The notes under the pieces were generated by a model. The model was not told the origin of the DNA and did not search any database. It saw nothing but the letters and a program-made list of their open reading frames with translations. Below, in pieces: positions 6,324 through 12,445 of a stretch of 12,543 nt of DNA (the stretch's first letter is position 1; each line of letters starts with the position of its first letter). Where the stretch lies: the NCBI GenBank assembly GCA_031275955.1, contig JAISNZ010000199.1, positions 1-12,543 of the forward strand, in the 5' to 3' direction. The translations under genes were made by a program, and so were the position numbers. The DNA is from Desulfovibrio sp. (GTDB lineage: Bacteria > Desulfobacterota > Desulfovibrionia > Desulfovibrionales > Desulfovibrionaceae).

Positions 6324-6899
6324 TCAGACGTTGACGCCGAAGTTCTTGGCCAGGGGTCCGAGGCCGCCGGCGTATCCCTGCCCGACAGCCTTGAATTTCC
6401 ATTCGCCGCTGTGGCGGTAAACCTCGCCGAAAACCATGGCGGTTTCGGTACTCATGTCTTCGGAAAGGTCGAAGCGCGCGATTTCCTGGTTGCCGGCCAG
6501 ATTGACGATGCGGATAAAGGCGTTGGAAACCATGCCGAAGTTCTGGCGGCGGGCTTCCGCATCGTGGATGGTGACGGTAATGGAAACTTTCTGCACATCC
6601 TGCGGCACCTTGTCCAGGGCGATCTTGATCGCTTCGTCGTCGCCCTCGCCCGCGCCGGTGCGGTTATCGCCGGTATGTTCGACAGAACCTTCGGGCGAAC
6701 GCAGATTGTTGTAGAAAATGAAGTCGCTGTCGCCTCTGACCTTGCCGTCTTCTTTCAGCAGGAAGGCGCTGGCGTCCAGGTCGAAGTCGCCGCCGTCAGT
6801 GGCGCGGACATCCCAGCCTAGACCAACCAGAATGTCTTTCAGACCAGGGGCTTCCTTGCTCAGTGAAACATTGCCGCCTTTGGAAAGAGATACCGCCAT
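6324..6899 (-). CDS. terD: TerD calcium-binding stress protein, first gene of the ter operon
   Basis: A 191-residue protein very close to classical TerD/TerE in length and sequence. It starts MAVSLSKGGNVSLSKEAP and has GLGWDVR at 26-32, the first acidic motif DFDLDAS at 38-44 and the full second motif GDNRTGAGEGDDE at 77-89. Further on are EARRQNFGMVSNAF, ARFDLSEDMSTETAMVFGE and the C-terminal GQGYAGGL. All expected calcium ligands are present. The start at 6899 is fixed by homology and by GGAGG at 6905-6909, 5 nt upstream; the frame stays open to 7328 but the extra sequence has no resemblance to the family. TerE is the alternative name, since the two are hard to separate. It heads the seven-gene unit and is preceded by an operator-like region. 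Confidence 0.93.
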   Translation of the reverse strand: MAVSLSKGGNVSLSKEAPGLKDILVGLGWDVRATDGGDFDLDASAFLLKEDGKVRGDSDFIFYNNLRSPEGSVEHTGDNRTGAGEGDDEAIKIALDKVPQDVQKVSITVTIHDAEARRQNFGMVSNAFIRIVNLAGNQEIARFDLSEDMSTETAMVFGEVYRHSGEWKFKAVGQGYAGGLGPLAKNFGVNV

Positions 6900-6922
6900 G
6901 AGTTCCTCCGTTGCTGATCCTT

Positions 6923-6937
6923 GCGCAAAATTTGCGC
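6923..6937. promoter_or_regulatory. Perfect 15-nt palindrome upstream of terD (candidate operator)
   Basis: GCGCAAAATTTGCGC is a perfect inverted repeat of 7 bp around a central A. It lies 24-38 nt before the terD start, the position of an operator or 5'-UTR element. No regulator gene is next to it. Confidence 0.5.
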
Positions 6938-6953
6938 TGTGTATCTGTGTATC
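6938..6953. repeat. Tandem 8-nt direct repeat TGTGTATC x2 next to the palindrome
   Basis: Two perfect copies of TGTGTATC abut each other and the palindrome at 6923-6937; on the minus strand they read GATACACA twice. The arrangement suggests a regulator binding site upstream of terD. I found no convincing sigma-70 pair here; TTGAAA at 7005-7010 is a possible -35 but lacks a good -10. Confidence 0.5.
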
Positions 6954-7200
6954 ATTGTCGCCTGTAACGAGAACGCTCTTTCCCTTAGCCCGGATGCCGA
7001 TTTTTTTCAAGGAAATTTTTGCTTCATCCGGTTCGCGCCTCCTTTGCCTGGTGAAGAGCGGGGATTCTGCGCAAGGTTCCGGCGCGATGGCGTATGCCGG
7101 GGAGGTCGCGGTCAGGGCGTCTTCCCTTGACTTCCGCTGTCGCGGGAATTTCAGCGGCCATGACGCTTTTCTCCGGTTATCTTTTCTCTCCGGAGCGGGG
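6954..7200. other. Divergent intergenic region between terD and the HIT gene
   Basis: The full gap is 6900-7267, 368 nt between divergently read genes. Apart from the terD leader elements and the weak HIT promoter, I see no conserved small gene. Several frames are open, including the upstream extension of terD, but none has a ribosome binding site with recognisable protein. It must hold the promoters of both operons. Confidence 0.5.
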
Positions 7201-7203
7201 GCT

Positions 7204-7229
7204 TGCCCAAAACCTTTCAGGGGTATAGA
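7204..7229 (+). promoter_or_regulatory. Weak candidate promoter for the HIT-lapA genes
   Basis: TTGCCC (7203/4-7208) and TATAGA (7224-7229) are separated by 15 nt, shorter than optimal, about 40 nt before the HIT start. Each hexamer matches consensus at about four positions. This is a motif guess only. Confidence 0.25.
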
Positions 7230-7267
7230 AAGAGCGGACGGTACGGATAGAGGCGAAGGGACGCGGT

Positions 7268-7786
7268 ATGAAACACCTCTGGTGCCCCTGGCGGCTGGAA
7301 TATATTCTGGGTCCCAAGCCCGAGGCATGTGTCTTCTGTCTGCCCGCGCACAGGGCCGAGGACGAGGATCGCCTTGTTCTCCACCGGGGCGTATGGAATT
7401 TTGTGATCATGAACAAATTCCCTTACAACAGCGGGCATCTCATGGTCACCCCCTTCAGGCATGTCATGGACATTGACGACCTCACCCCGGAGGAATCCAA
7501 AGAACTCTTCCGCCTCCTGCAGACCGGCGTCCGCATCCTGCGAGCCTGCCTTTCCCCCCAGGGAGTGAACATCGGCCTGAACCTGGGCGAGGCGGCCGGC
7601 GCGGGCATCCGGGAACATCTGCACTTTCATCTGGTCCCCCGCTGGAACGGCGACTCCTCCTTCATGGCGGTTATGGATGAAGTCCGCGTGATTCCGGAAC
7701 ATTTGCGCAGCACCTATCGGATACTCAAGCCCCTTTTCGCCGCCGAAGGGCGGTGCGCCACCCATGGAGAAGCGTCATGCGACTGA
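7268..7786 (+). CDS. HIT-family protein (probable Ap4A-type nucleotide hydrolase/phosphorylase)
   Basis: A 172-residue histidine-triad protein. The catalytic triad is HLHFHLVPRW at 117-126 (H117, H119, H121). The N-terminus has PWRLEYI at 7-13 and CVFC at 21-24, the Cys pair that with a later His normally binds zinc in this branch. N54-SGHL and N101 fit the nucleotide-binding face. The PWR-x-YI plus CxFC pattern is that of the Ap4A phosphorylase/GalT-like HIT subgroup, enzymes acting on dinucleoside polyphosphates or adenylated compounds in the cytosol; the precise substrate cannot be read off. AGGG lies 7 nt before the ATG. The gene overlaps the LapA-like gene by 10 nt, implying co-expression, and is divergent from terD. 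Confidence 0.9.
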   Translation: MKHLWCPWRLEYILGPKPEACVFCLPAHRAEDEDRLVLHRGVWNFVIMNKFPYNSGHLMVTPFRHVMDIDDLTPEESKELFRLLQTGVRILRACLSPQGVNIGLNLGEAAGAGIREHLHFHLVPRWNGDSSFMAVMDEVRVIPEHLRSTYRILKPLFAAEGRCATHGEASCD

Positions 7787-8181
7787 TTAAAATCATCCTG
7801 CTGATCCTGTTTTTTATCTGCTCCATCGTCTTCTTCATCCAGAACACGGCAACCCTCACCCAGCCCCTGCCTCTGCGTTTTGACCCCCTGCCCTCCTTCA
7901 CGGAAGAGGTCGTGACCCCCAGTCCCCTGGCCTGGAGCAGCGACGGCGTCCCCCTCTACCTTGTCGTCCTGATCACCTTCGCCTGCGGCGTCTTCTTTTC
8001 CAGCTTCTTCTTCGTCCTGGAGCGCGTCCGGAATTCCCTCGCCCTGATCGGGAAAAAGCGCCAGATCCGCAGCCTGGAGAGAGAACGGGACCGGCTCAAG
8101 GCGGATCTGGTCAGGGCCGAAGAACGGCTGAAAACAGCGGAGGCCAAGGCCGAATCTCCCGCCGCCGAACCCCCGGCTTAA
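7777..8181 (+). CDS. LapA-domain (DUF1049) inner-membrane protein
   Basis: A 134-residue protein with the LapA layout. A first membrane helix at about 3-21 ends in FFIQN, the usual LapA signature, followed by a periplasmic-side stretch of about 35 residues. A second helix lies at about 59-80, and a highly charged, probably coiled-coil tail spans about 90-125 (RSLERERDRLKADLVRAEERL). In E. coli LapA works with LapB in regulating LPS synthesis through FtsH-mediated LpxC turnover; no lapB is present here, so only the family is claimed. The ATG at 7777 is preferred over 7753 because GGAG lies 7 nt upstream and the helix begins directly. The start lies inside the last codons of the HIT gene, so translation is probably coupled. 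Confidence 0.82.
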   Translation: MRLIKIILLILFFICSIVFFIQNTATLTQPLPLRFDPLPSFTEEVVTPSPLAWSSDGVPLYLVVLITFACGVFFSSFFFVLERVRNSLALIGKKRQIRSLERERDRLKADLVRAEERLKTAEAKAESPAAEPPA

Positions 8182-8297
8182 GCAAAGCACCATTGAAAAT
8201 GTGTACTTTGTCTCCGTCTCCCGCAGATTTGCGCAACCGGAAACCGCCGGCGCGCGCGAAGCAGGCGCCGCAAAACCCGAAGGATGGGGGTTCGCTG

Positions 8298-8780
8298 ATG
8301 GAATTTTTCAAAAAAACCGTGCGGGTTTTTGCCCTCTGCGGCCTGTTTTGCCTTGCGGCCTTGCCTCTTCCAGCTCAGGCCTTTTTCGGCCTCTTTGACA
8401 GCCATGCCAAAGTCGATATCCGGGGCGAAAACGTCAGCGTGGACGTGTCGGGCCTCAGGCCGGGAAGCGCCGGGTTTTACCGTATTGAAAAGGACGGCCT
8501 GCTGATCCGTTTTTTTCTGGTCCGGGACGGGCAGAATGCCCTGCATGCCGCTCTGGACGCCTGTGATGTTTGTTGGCGCGACGGCAAGGGCTACAAACTG
8601 GAGGGGGGAGCCATGGTCTGCGTCAACTGCGGCCTGAAATTCCCGCTGGCCCAGATTGGCAGGCGGCGGGGGGGCTGCAATCCCCATCCTGTTTCCTTCA
8701 GGACGGAAAATACGCTTGTTGCGCTAAGAACGACGGAACTGCTGATGGGCGCGAATCTTTTCCCGCATAACCGCCGATGA
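8298..8780 (+). CDS. Exported DUF2318 (FtrD-like) Cys-rich metal/Fe-S protein
   Basis: A 160-residue protein with a signal peptide at 1-27 (basic start, hydrophobic ALCGLFCLAALPLPAQA, likely cleavage after AQA), so it acts outside the inner membrane. The mature part has the DUF2318 signature: CDVC at 89-92, CVNC at 108-111 and GGCNPHP with C127. These five Cys are the presumed Fe-S or metal ligands. The ATG at 8298 is chosen over one at 8193, which has no ribosome binding site and would put 35 unrelated residues before the signal peptide. In other bacteria DUF2318 proteins sit with FtsX-type permeases and an ATPase in ferrous iron uptake loci such as the Campylobacter P19 locus; the same partners follow here. 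Its stop overlaps the permease start (ATGA). The 116-nt gap before it shows no clear promoter. Confidence 0.85.
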   Translation: MEFFKKTVRVFALCGLFCLAALPLPAQAFFGLFDSHAKVDIRGENVSVDVSGLRPGSAGFYRIEKDGLLIRFFLVRDGQNALHAALDACDVCWRDGKGYKLEGGAMVCVNCGLKFPLAQIGRRRGGCNPHPVSFRTENTLVALRTTELLMGANLFPHNRR

Positions 8781-9940
8781 GTCTTCTGACCATACCCGTC
8801 CGCTACCTGCGGGTCAAATGGGCGCGCGCCCTTCTGCTGTTGTGCGTTTTTCTTCTGGGCGTGGCTTCCATGACCGCTCTGGAAGAAGTATCGCGGACCA
8901 TAGGCGAAAGTTTTGAAAGAAAGCTGGTCAGCTTTGGGGCCAATATCCTGATCACTCCCCGGCGCGATACGCTGCGGGTCAGCTACGGCGGCTATACTCT
9001 GGGCGATGTCACCCTGGCGGAACACAGCCTTTCCCTGGCGGAAACCATGCGCGGCATCGACAGCATCGCCTTGCGGGGCAACCTGGCGGCAATCGCCCCC
9101 AAATTGCTGACCACCCTCACGGTGGGGGAGCAGACTGTGGGAACTGTGGGAGTCGTCTGGGAGGAGGAGTTGGCCATCAAGGCGTACTGGGAAATTTACG
9201 GCGGGATGCCCGGTCCGGACAGCGTGCTACTGGGAGCCGCGGCCGGCGCCGCTCTGGGGCTGAAGGAGGGGGATGGCATCGCCGTGGGGGGGCGTTCACT
9301 CCCCGTGGCCGGCGTCTTGCGCGAAACCGGCAGCGACGACGACAACGTCATTTTTGTGTCTCTCCCTCTGCTCCAAGATCTGACCGGGCGCGCCAACGAG
9401 GCGGATTTTCTGGAAGTGGCCGCCTTGTGCTCCGCCTGCCCCATTGACGATATCGTCGGCGAACTGCGGGCCGCCCTGCCCGGACAGGAAGTCCTGGCCT
9501 TGCGCCAGTTGGCGGAAAGCCAGATGTATTCCGTCCATTTCGCCCAGAACCTCACCTTCTCCGTAAGTCTGGTCATCCTGATCACCGCCTGCGCCACCGT
9601 CTTTATGGCCATGCTCTCGGCCGTGAGCGAAAGGCGGAAAGAAATCGGGATTATGCGTTCTGTCGGTTTTTCCCGGCGGCACATCTTCAGCGTTTTTGCC
9701 CTGGAAGCCCTGCTGATCGGCCTGACCGCGGGCGCGCTGGGCTTTGTTCTGGGGCACATCGTGGCTGGCTATGTGCTGGAAAATCTGCACCTGGTGGATG
9801 ATCTCACCCCGGCTCCGGCATTTCGCCGGCTGGGTTTTACGCTCACCTCCCTGGGCGTGGGGGGGCTGGCGGTTGCCGCCTCCGCCTTCCCGGCCTGGAA
9901 AGCCTCGCGGGTTGAGCCCGGCGAAGTCCTGGCCATGTAG
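8777..9940 (+). CDS. FtsX/MacB-type ABC transporter permease
   Basis: A 387-residue permease with the MacB-like plan: one helix near the N-terminus (about 16-35), a large extracytoplasmic domain (about 36-255), then three helices at about 262-283, 306-330 and 352-374. SERRKEIGIMRSVGFSRRHI, after helix 2, is the cytoplasmic coupling segment of the FtsX domain; it ends with AWKASRVEPGEVL, also typical. The outer domain contains CSACP (C218, C221), a possible redox or metal pair matching the Cys-rich partner protein. The ATGA overlap with the DUF2318 gene implies tight coupling. With the following ATPase it would form a mechanotransmission-type or exporter-like ABC unit; the link to iron is inferred from related loci only. 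Confidence 0.88.
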   Translation: MSLLTIPVRYLRVKWARALLLLCVFLLGVASMTALEEVSRTIGESFERKLVSFGANILITPRRDTLRVSYGGYTLGDVTLAEHSLSLAETMRGIDSIALRGNLAAIAPKLLTTLTVGEQTVGTVGVVWEEELAIKAYWEIYGGMPGPDSVLLGAAAGAALGLKEGDGIAVGGRSLPVAGVLRETGSDDDNVIFVSLPLLQDLTGRANEADFLEVAALCSACPIDDIVGELRAALPGQEVLALRQLAESQMYSVHFAQNLTFSVSLVILITACATVFMAMLSAVSERRKEIGIMRSVGFSRRHIFSVFALEALLIGLTAGALGFVLGHIVAGYVLENLHLVDDLTPAPAFRRLGFTLTSLGVGGLAVAASAFPAWKASRVEPGEVLAM

Positions 9941-10024
9941 AGCAAAGGGGCCTTGAAAAGATATCCTGCGCGGCCGAAAAAGGCGGGAAAAACTGCCGAA
10001 CAGCGAAAAAACGGGGAGAGGAAG

Positions 10025-10684
10025 ATGTTTCTGGAGGCCCGCTCTCTGGTCAAGCGCTATCCCGGCGGCGACAAACCCGCCCTGGGCGGAGTGTCCCTGC
10101 AGGTCGGGAAGGGAGAATTTTTGGCCGTGGCGGGCCAGTCCGGCTCGGGCAAGTCCACTCTGCTCGGCATCCTGTCCGCTTTGGCCTTGCCGGATTCGGG
10201 GAGCGTGCTGTACCGGGGCGCCGACATTGTCCCGGCGGGGGAAAAGGCCCGGAATCGTTTGCGGGCCAGGGATTTCGCCTTCATCTTCCAGCATCATCAT
10301 CTGATGCCCTACCTGACCGTTCTGGAAAACACTCTGCTGCCTTTCATGAACCAGATCCGCCCCATCTCCGGCCAATGGAAGGAAAAAGGGCTGCGCGTGC
10401 TGGAAAGGGTGGGGTTGGGACACAAGGCCCGTTCCCGCCCCGGCGAACTGTCCGGGGGCGAGCAGCAACGCGTGGCCATTGCCCGCGCCCTGGCCCGCGA
10501 CGCTTCCGTCCTGTTCGCGGACGAACCCACAGGCAGCCTGGACTCCCAAACCGGAAGCGGCGTTATGGATTTGCTCAAGGAGTTGAACCGGGGAGGGTTG
10601 ACCGTGATCATGGTCACCCATAACCAGGACTACGCCGCTCTGGCCGATCGCCTGATCAGCATGAAAGACGGCGTGATCCTGTAA
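10025..10684 (+). CDS. ABC transporter ATP-binding protein (LolD/MacB type)
   Basis: A 219-residue ATPase with all motifs: Walker A GQSGSGKST at 37-45, Q-loop region IFQHHHLMPYLTVLEN, signature LSGGEQQR at 142-149, Walker B LFADE with D166-E167, and the switch H199 in MVTHNQD. Size and sequence are those of the LolD/MacB/FtsE group that pairs with FtsX-like permeases, here the gene 84 nt upstream. The ATG at 10025 has GGGGAG 6 nt upstream and begins the usual MFLEARSLVKRYPGG. The longer frame from 9953 lacks a site and adds only a basic stretch. Two nucleotides after the stop there is a long hairpin. Confidence 0.93.
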   Translation: MFLEARSLVKRYPGGDKPALGGVSLQVGKGEFLAVAGQSGSGKSTLLGILSALALPDSGSVLYRGADIVPAGEKARNRLRARDFAFIFQHHHLMPYLTVLENTLLPFMNQIRPISGQWKEKGLRVLERVGLGHKARSRPGELSGGEQQRVAIARALARDASVLFADEPTGSLDSQTGSGVMDLLKELNRGGLTVIMVTHNQDYAALADRLISMKDGVIL

Positions 10685-10686
10685 TA

Positions 10687-10717
10687 CGCATTCCGGATCG
10701 CAAGGATCCGGAATGCG
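10687..10717 (+). terminator. Perfect 13-bp hairpin after the ATPase gene (no T-run)
   Basis: CGCATTCCGGATC (10687-10699) and GATCCGGAATGCG (10705-10717) pair perfectly around the loop GCAAG. The stem begins 2 nt after the ATPase stop codon and ends 37 nt before the gamma-glutamyltransferase start. The sequence CGTCAACGG follows, so it is not a classical intrinsic terminator. It may terminate without a T-run, protect the upstream mRNA end, or bind a protein. Confidence 0.6.
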
Positions 10718-10743
10718 CGTCAACGGCGCGGCGGCCGCCGCCT

Positions 10744-10747
10744 GGAG
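10744..10747 (+). promoter_or_regulatory. Ribosome binding site deciding the gamma-glutamyltransferase start
   Basis: GGAG is 7 nt before the ATG at 10755 but only 1 nt before the ATG at 10749, and the ATG at 10713 is inside the hairpin stem. It therefore selects 10755. Confidence 0.6.
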
Positions 10748-10754
10748 AATGCCG

Positions 10755-12377
10755 ATGATCTTTGACTGGACCAATCCCTACCGCACGATCAGAACGCCGC
10801 TTTTCGCCCGCAACATTGTCTCCACCTCGCACCCGCTGGCGGCCCAGGCGGGAATCCGCATGCTCCTGGCCGGGGGCAATGCCGTGGATGCGGCCCTTGC
10901 CGCGGCGGCCATGCTCACCGTCGTGGAACCCGTGAACAACGGCCTGGGCAGTGACGCCTTCGCCATTCTCTGGGACGGAAAACAACTGCATGGTCTTAAT
11001 GCCTCCGGCCCCTCTCCGGCGGCCTGGACTCCGGAATATTTCCGCAGGCGCCACGGAGAAGAGGGCAACGGTTTTGTCAAAATCCCGGAGAGGGGATGGG
11101 ACACGGTAACCGTGCCCGGCGCCGTGGCGGCCTGGGGCGCCCTGCACGGGCGTTTCGGCTCCCTGCCCCTCGGCGATATCCTTGCGCCCGCGCTGGAAGC
11201 GGCGGAACGCGGCAGCGCCGTCCCCCCCGTGGTGGCCGCGAAATGGGCCGCCGCCGCGCCCCTTCTGAAGGGCTATCCCGGCTGGGCGCAGACTTTCCTG
11301 CCCAACGGACGCGCGCCCGCTGTCGGAGAAAAATTCGTTTTTCCCGGCGCGGCCAGACTGTTGCGCGCCCTGGCCCAAAACGGAGTCCGGGAATTTTATG
11401 AAGGCAGGGTGGCCGGGTCCATTGCCGCCTGGGCAAAAGAAACCGGCGGTTCTCTTGCCCTTGAGGATTTGCGCGCCTTCCGCCCGGAATGGGTGCAGCC
11501 CCTTTCCCTGGAATACCACGGCTACGAACTGCACGAAATTCCGCCCAACAGCCAGGGAATTTCCGCCCTTATCGCTCTGGGGCTGCTCAGGCATTTTGAT
11601 CTCCCCTCCCTGGGTCCGGACTCGCCGCAGAGCCAGCACCTGCAGATCGAGGCCATGAAGCTGGCCTTCGCCGATATCTGGCGGCATCTGGGAGATCCCC
11701 GATCCATGCGCGTCACGGCGGAGCAGATGCTGGACCCGGCCTATCTGGCCGGGCGGGCCAGGCTCATCGACCCGCGCAAGGCCTCCTTCCACGGACCCGG
11801 CGCCTTTCCCTCCGGAGGGACCGTGTACCTTGCGGCGGCGGACGAAAAGGGCCTGATGGTTTCCTATATCCAGTCCAACTATATGGATTTCGGTTCTGGG
11901 GTGGTTGTGCCTGAATACGGCATCAGCCTCCAGAACAGGGGAAGCGCCTTTTCCGCCGATCCGGCCTCCGCCAACGCGCCGGGGCCGGGCAAGCGTCCCT
12001 GCCACACGATCATCCCCGCCTTCCTCACGGAAAAGGGCAGACCCCGGATGAGCTTCGGCGTTATGGGCGCGGACGTTCAACCGCAGGGGCACGTCCAGAC
12101 GGTTGTCCGCATGATTGACTACCGCCAGCAGCCCCAGGCGGCCTGTGACGCCCCGCGTTTCAAGGTCAACCGGGATTTTTCCGTCAATCTGGAATCCAGG
12201 GCCGATCCGGCCCTGAAAGCGGCGCTGGAAGGCATGGGGCACACCATCAGGCTGGATGACGTCTACCACGGCGAATCCGGGGCAGGCCAGTTCATCTGGC
12301 GGTTGTCCGAGAACCCGGAACAGGGATATGTTGCGGCCAGCGACACCCGGCGCGACGGCTGCGCCTGCGGCTTCTGA
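10755..12377 (+). CDS. ggt: Gamma-glutamyltransferase-family Ntn hydrolase, cytoplasmic YwrD-like type
   Basis: A 540-residue protein of the GGT family, N-terminal nucleophile hydrolases that cleave themselves to expose a Thr. The N-terminal half has TSHPLAAQAG, GGNAVDAALAAAAM and VVEPVNNGLGSDAF, characteristic of the family. The predicted cleavage and nucleophile site is GGT at 354-356, so T356 begins the small subunit (TVYLAAADEKG). SNYMDFGSG and LQNRGSAF follow. There is no signal peptide, unlike periplasmic GGT. The Ser-Ser pair that classical GGT uses for the gamma-glutamyl oxyanion is replaced by C416-H417 (KRPCHTIIP), and the usual TTH becomes TVY; both point to the YwrD-like branch, whose substrate is not firmly known. 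Glutathione hydrolysis is therefore only one option. A GGAG site fixes the start at 10755. It lies 70 nt after the ATPase gene beyond a hairpin. Confidence 0.88.
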   Translation: MIFDWTNPYRTIRTPLFARNIVSTSHPLAAQAGIRMLLAGGNAVDAALAAAAMLTVVEPVNNGLGSDAFAILWDGKQLHGLNASGPSPAAWTPEYFRRRHGEEGNGFVKIPERGWDTVTVPGAVAAWGALHGRFGSLPLGDILAPALEAAERGSAVPPVVAAKWAAAAPLLKGYPGWAQTFLPNGRAPAVGEKFVFPGAARLLRALAQNGVREFYEGRVAGSIAAWAKETGGSLALEDLRAFRPEWVQPLSLEYHGYELHEIPPNSQGISALIALGLLRHFDLPSLGPDSPQSQHLQIEAMKLAFADIWRHLGDPRSMRVTAEQMLDPAYLAGRARLIDPRKASFHGPGAFPSGGTVYLAAADEKGLMVSYIQSNYMDFGSGVVVPEYGISLQNRGSAFSADPASANAPGPGKRPCHTIIPAFLTEKGRPRMSFGVMGADVQPQGHVQTVVRMIDYRQQPQAACDAPRFKVNRDFSVNLESRADPALKAALEGMGHTIRLDDVYHGESGAGQFIWRLSENPEQGYVAASDTRRDGCACGF

Positions 12378-12389
12378 CTGTATAGTCAG
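12374..12389 (+). repeat. Small hairpin overlapping the ggt stop codon
   Basis: CTGACT (12374-12379) and AGTCAG (12384-12389) form a 6-bp stem with a GTAT loop; the TGA stop is within the left arm. No T-run follows. It may belong to the 3' end processing of the ggt mRNA together with the next stem-loop. Confidence 0.4.
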
Positions 12390-12421
12390 CAGATCATCGA
12401 TTTGATGCGCCCAGTCGACTT

Positions 12422-12445
12422 TAGTCTGAACTTCCAGACTATTTT
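12422..12445 (+). terminator. Intrinsic terminator candidate for ggt
   Basis: TAGTCTG (12422-12428) and CAGACTA (12435-12441) pair perfectly over 7 bp around the loop AACTTC and are followed by TTTT (12442-12445). It lies 45 nt after the ggt stop, at the point where the sequence turns AT-rich. The T-run is short, so efficiency is uncertain. It could alternatively be part of a mobile element end. Confidence 0.5.

Noticed and set aside
6900..7328. 143-residue N-terminal extension of terD
   Set aside because: TerD proteins start at MAVSLSKGG, a GGAGG site precedes 6899, and the extension crosses the divergent HIT start.
8193..8297. Longer start for the DUF2318 gene
   Set aside because: No ribosome binding site, and it would place 35 unrelated residues in front of a clear signal peptide.
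10656..12269. 537-codon open frame on the minus strand opposite ggt
   Set aside because: It mirrors a full-length GGT-family gene with intact motifs; its own translation is low complexity without domains.
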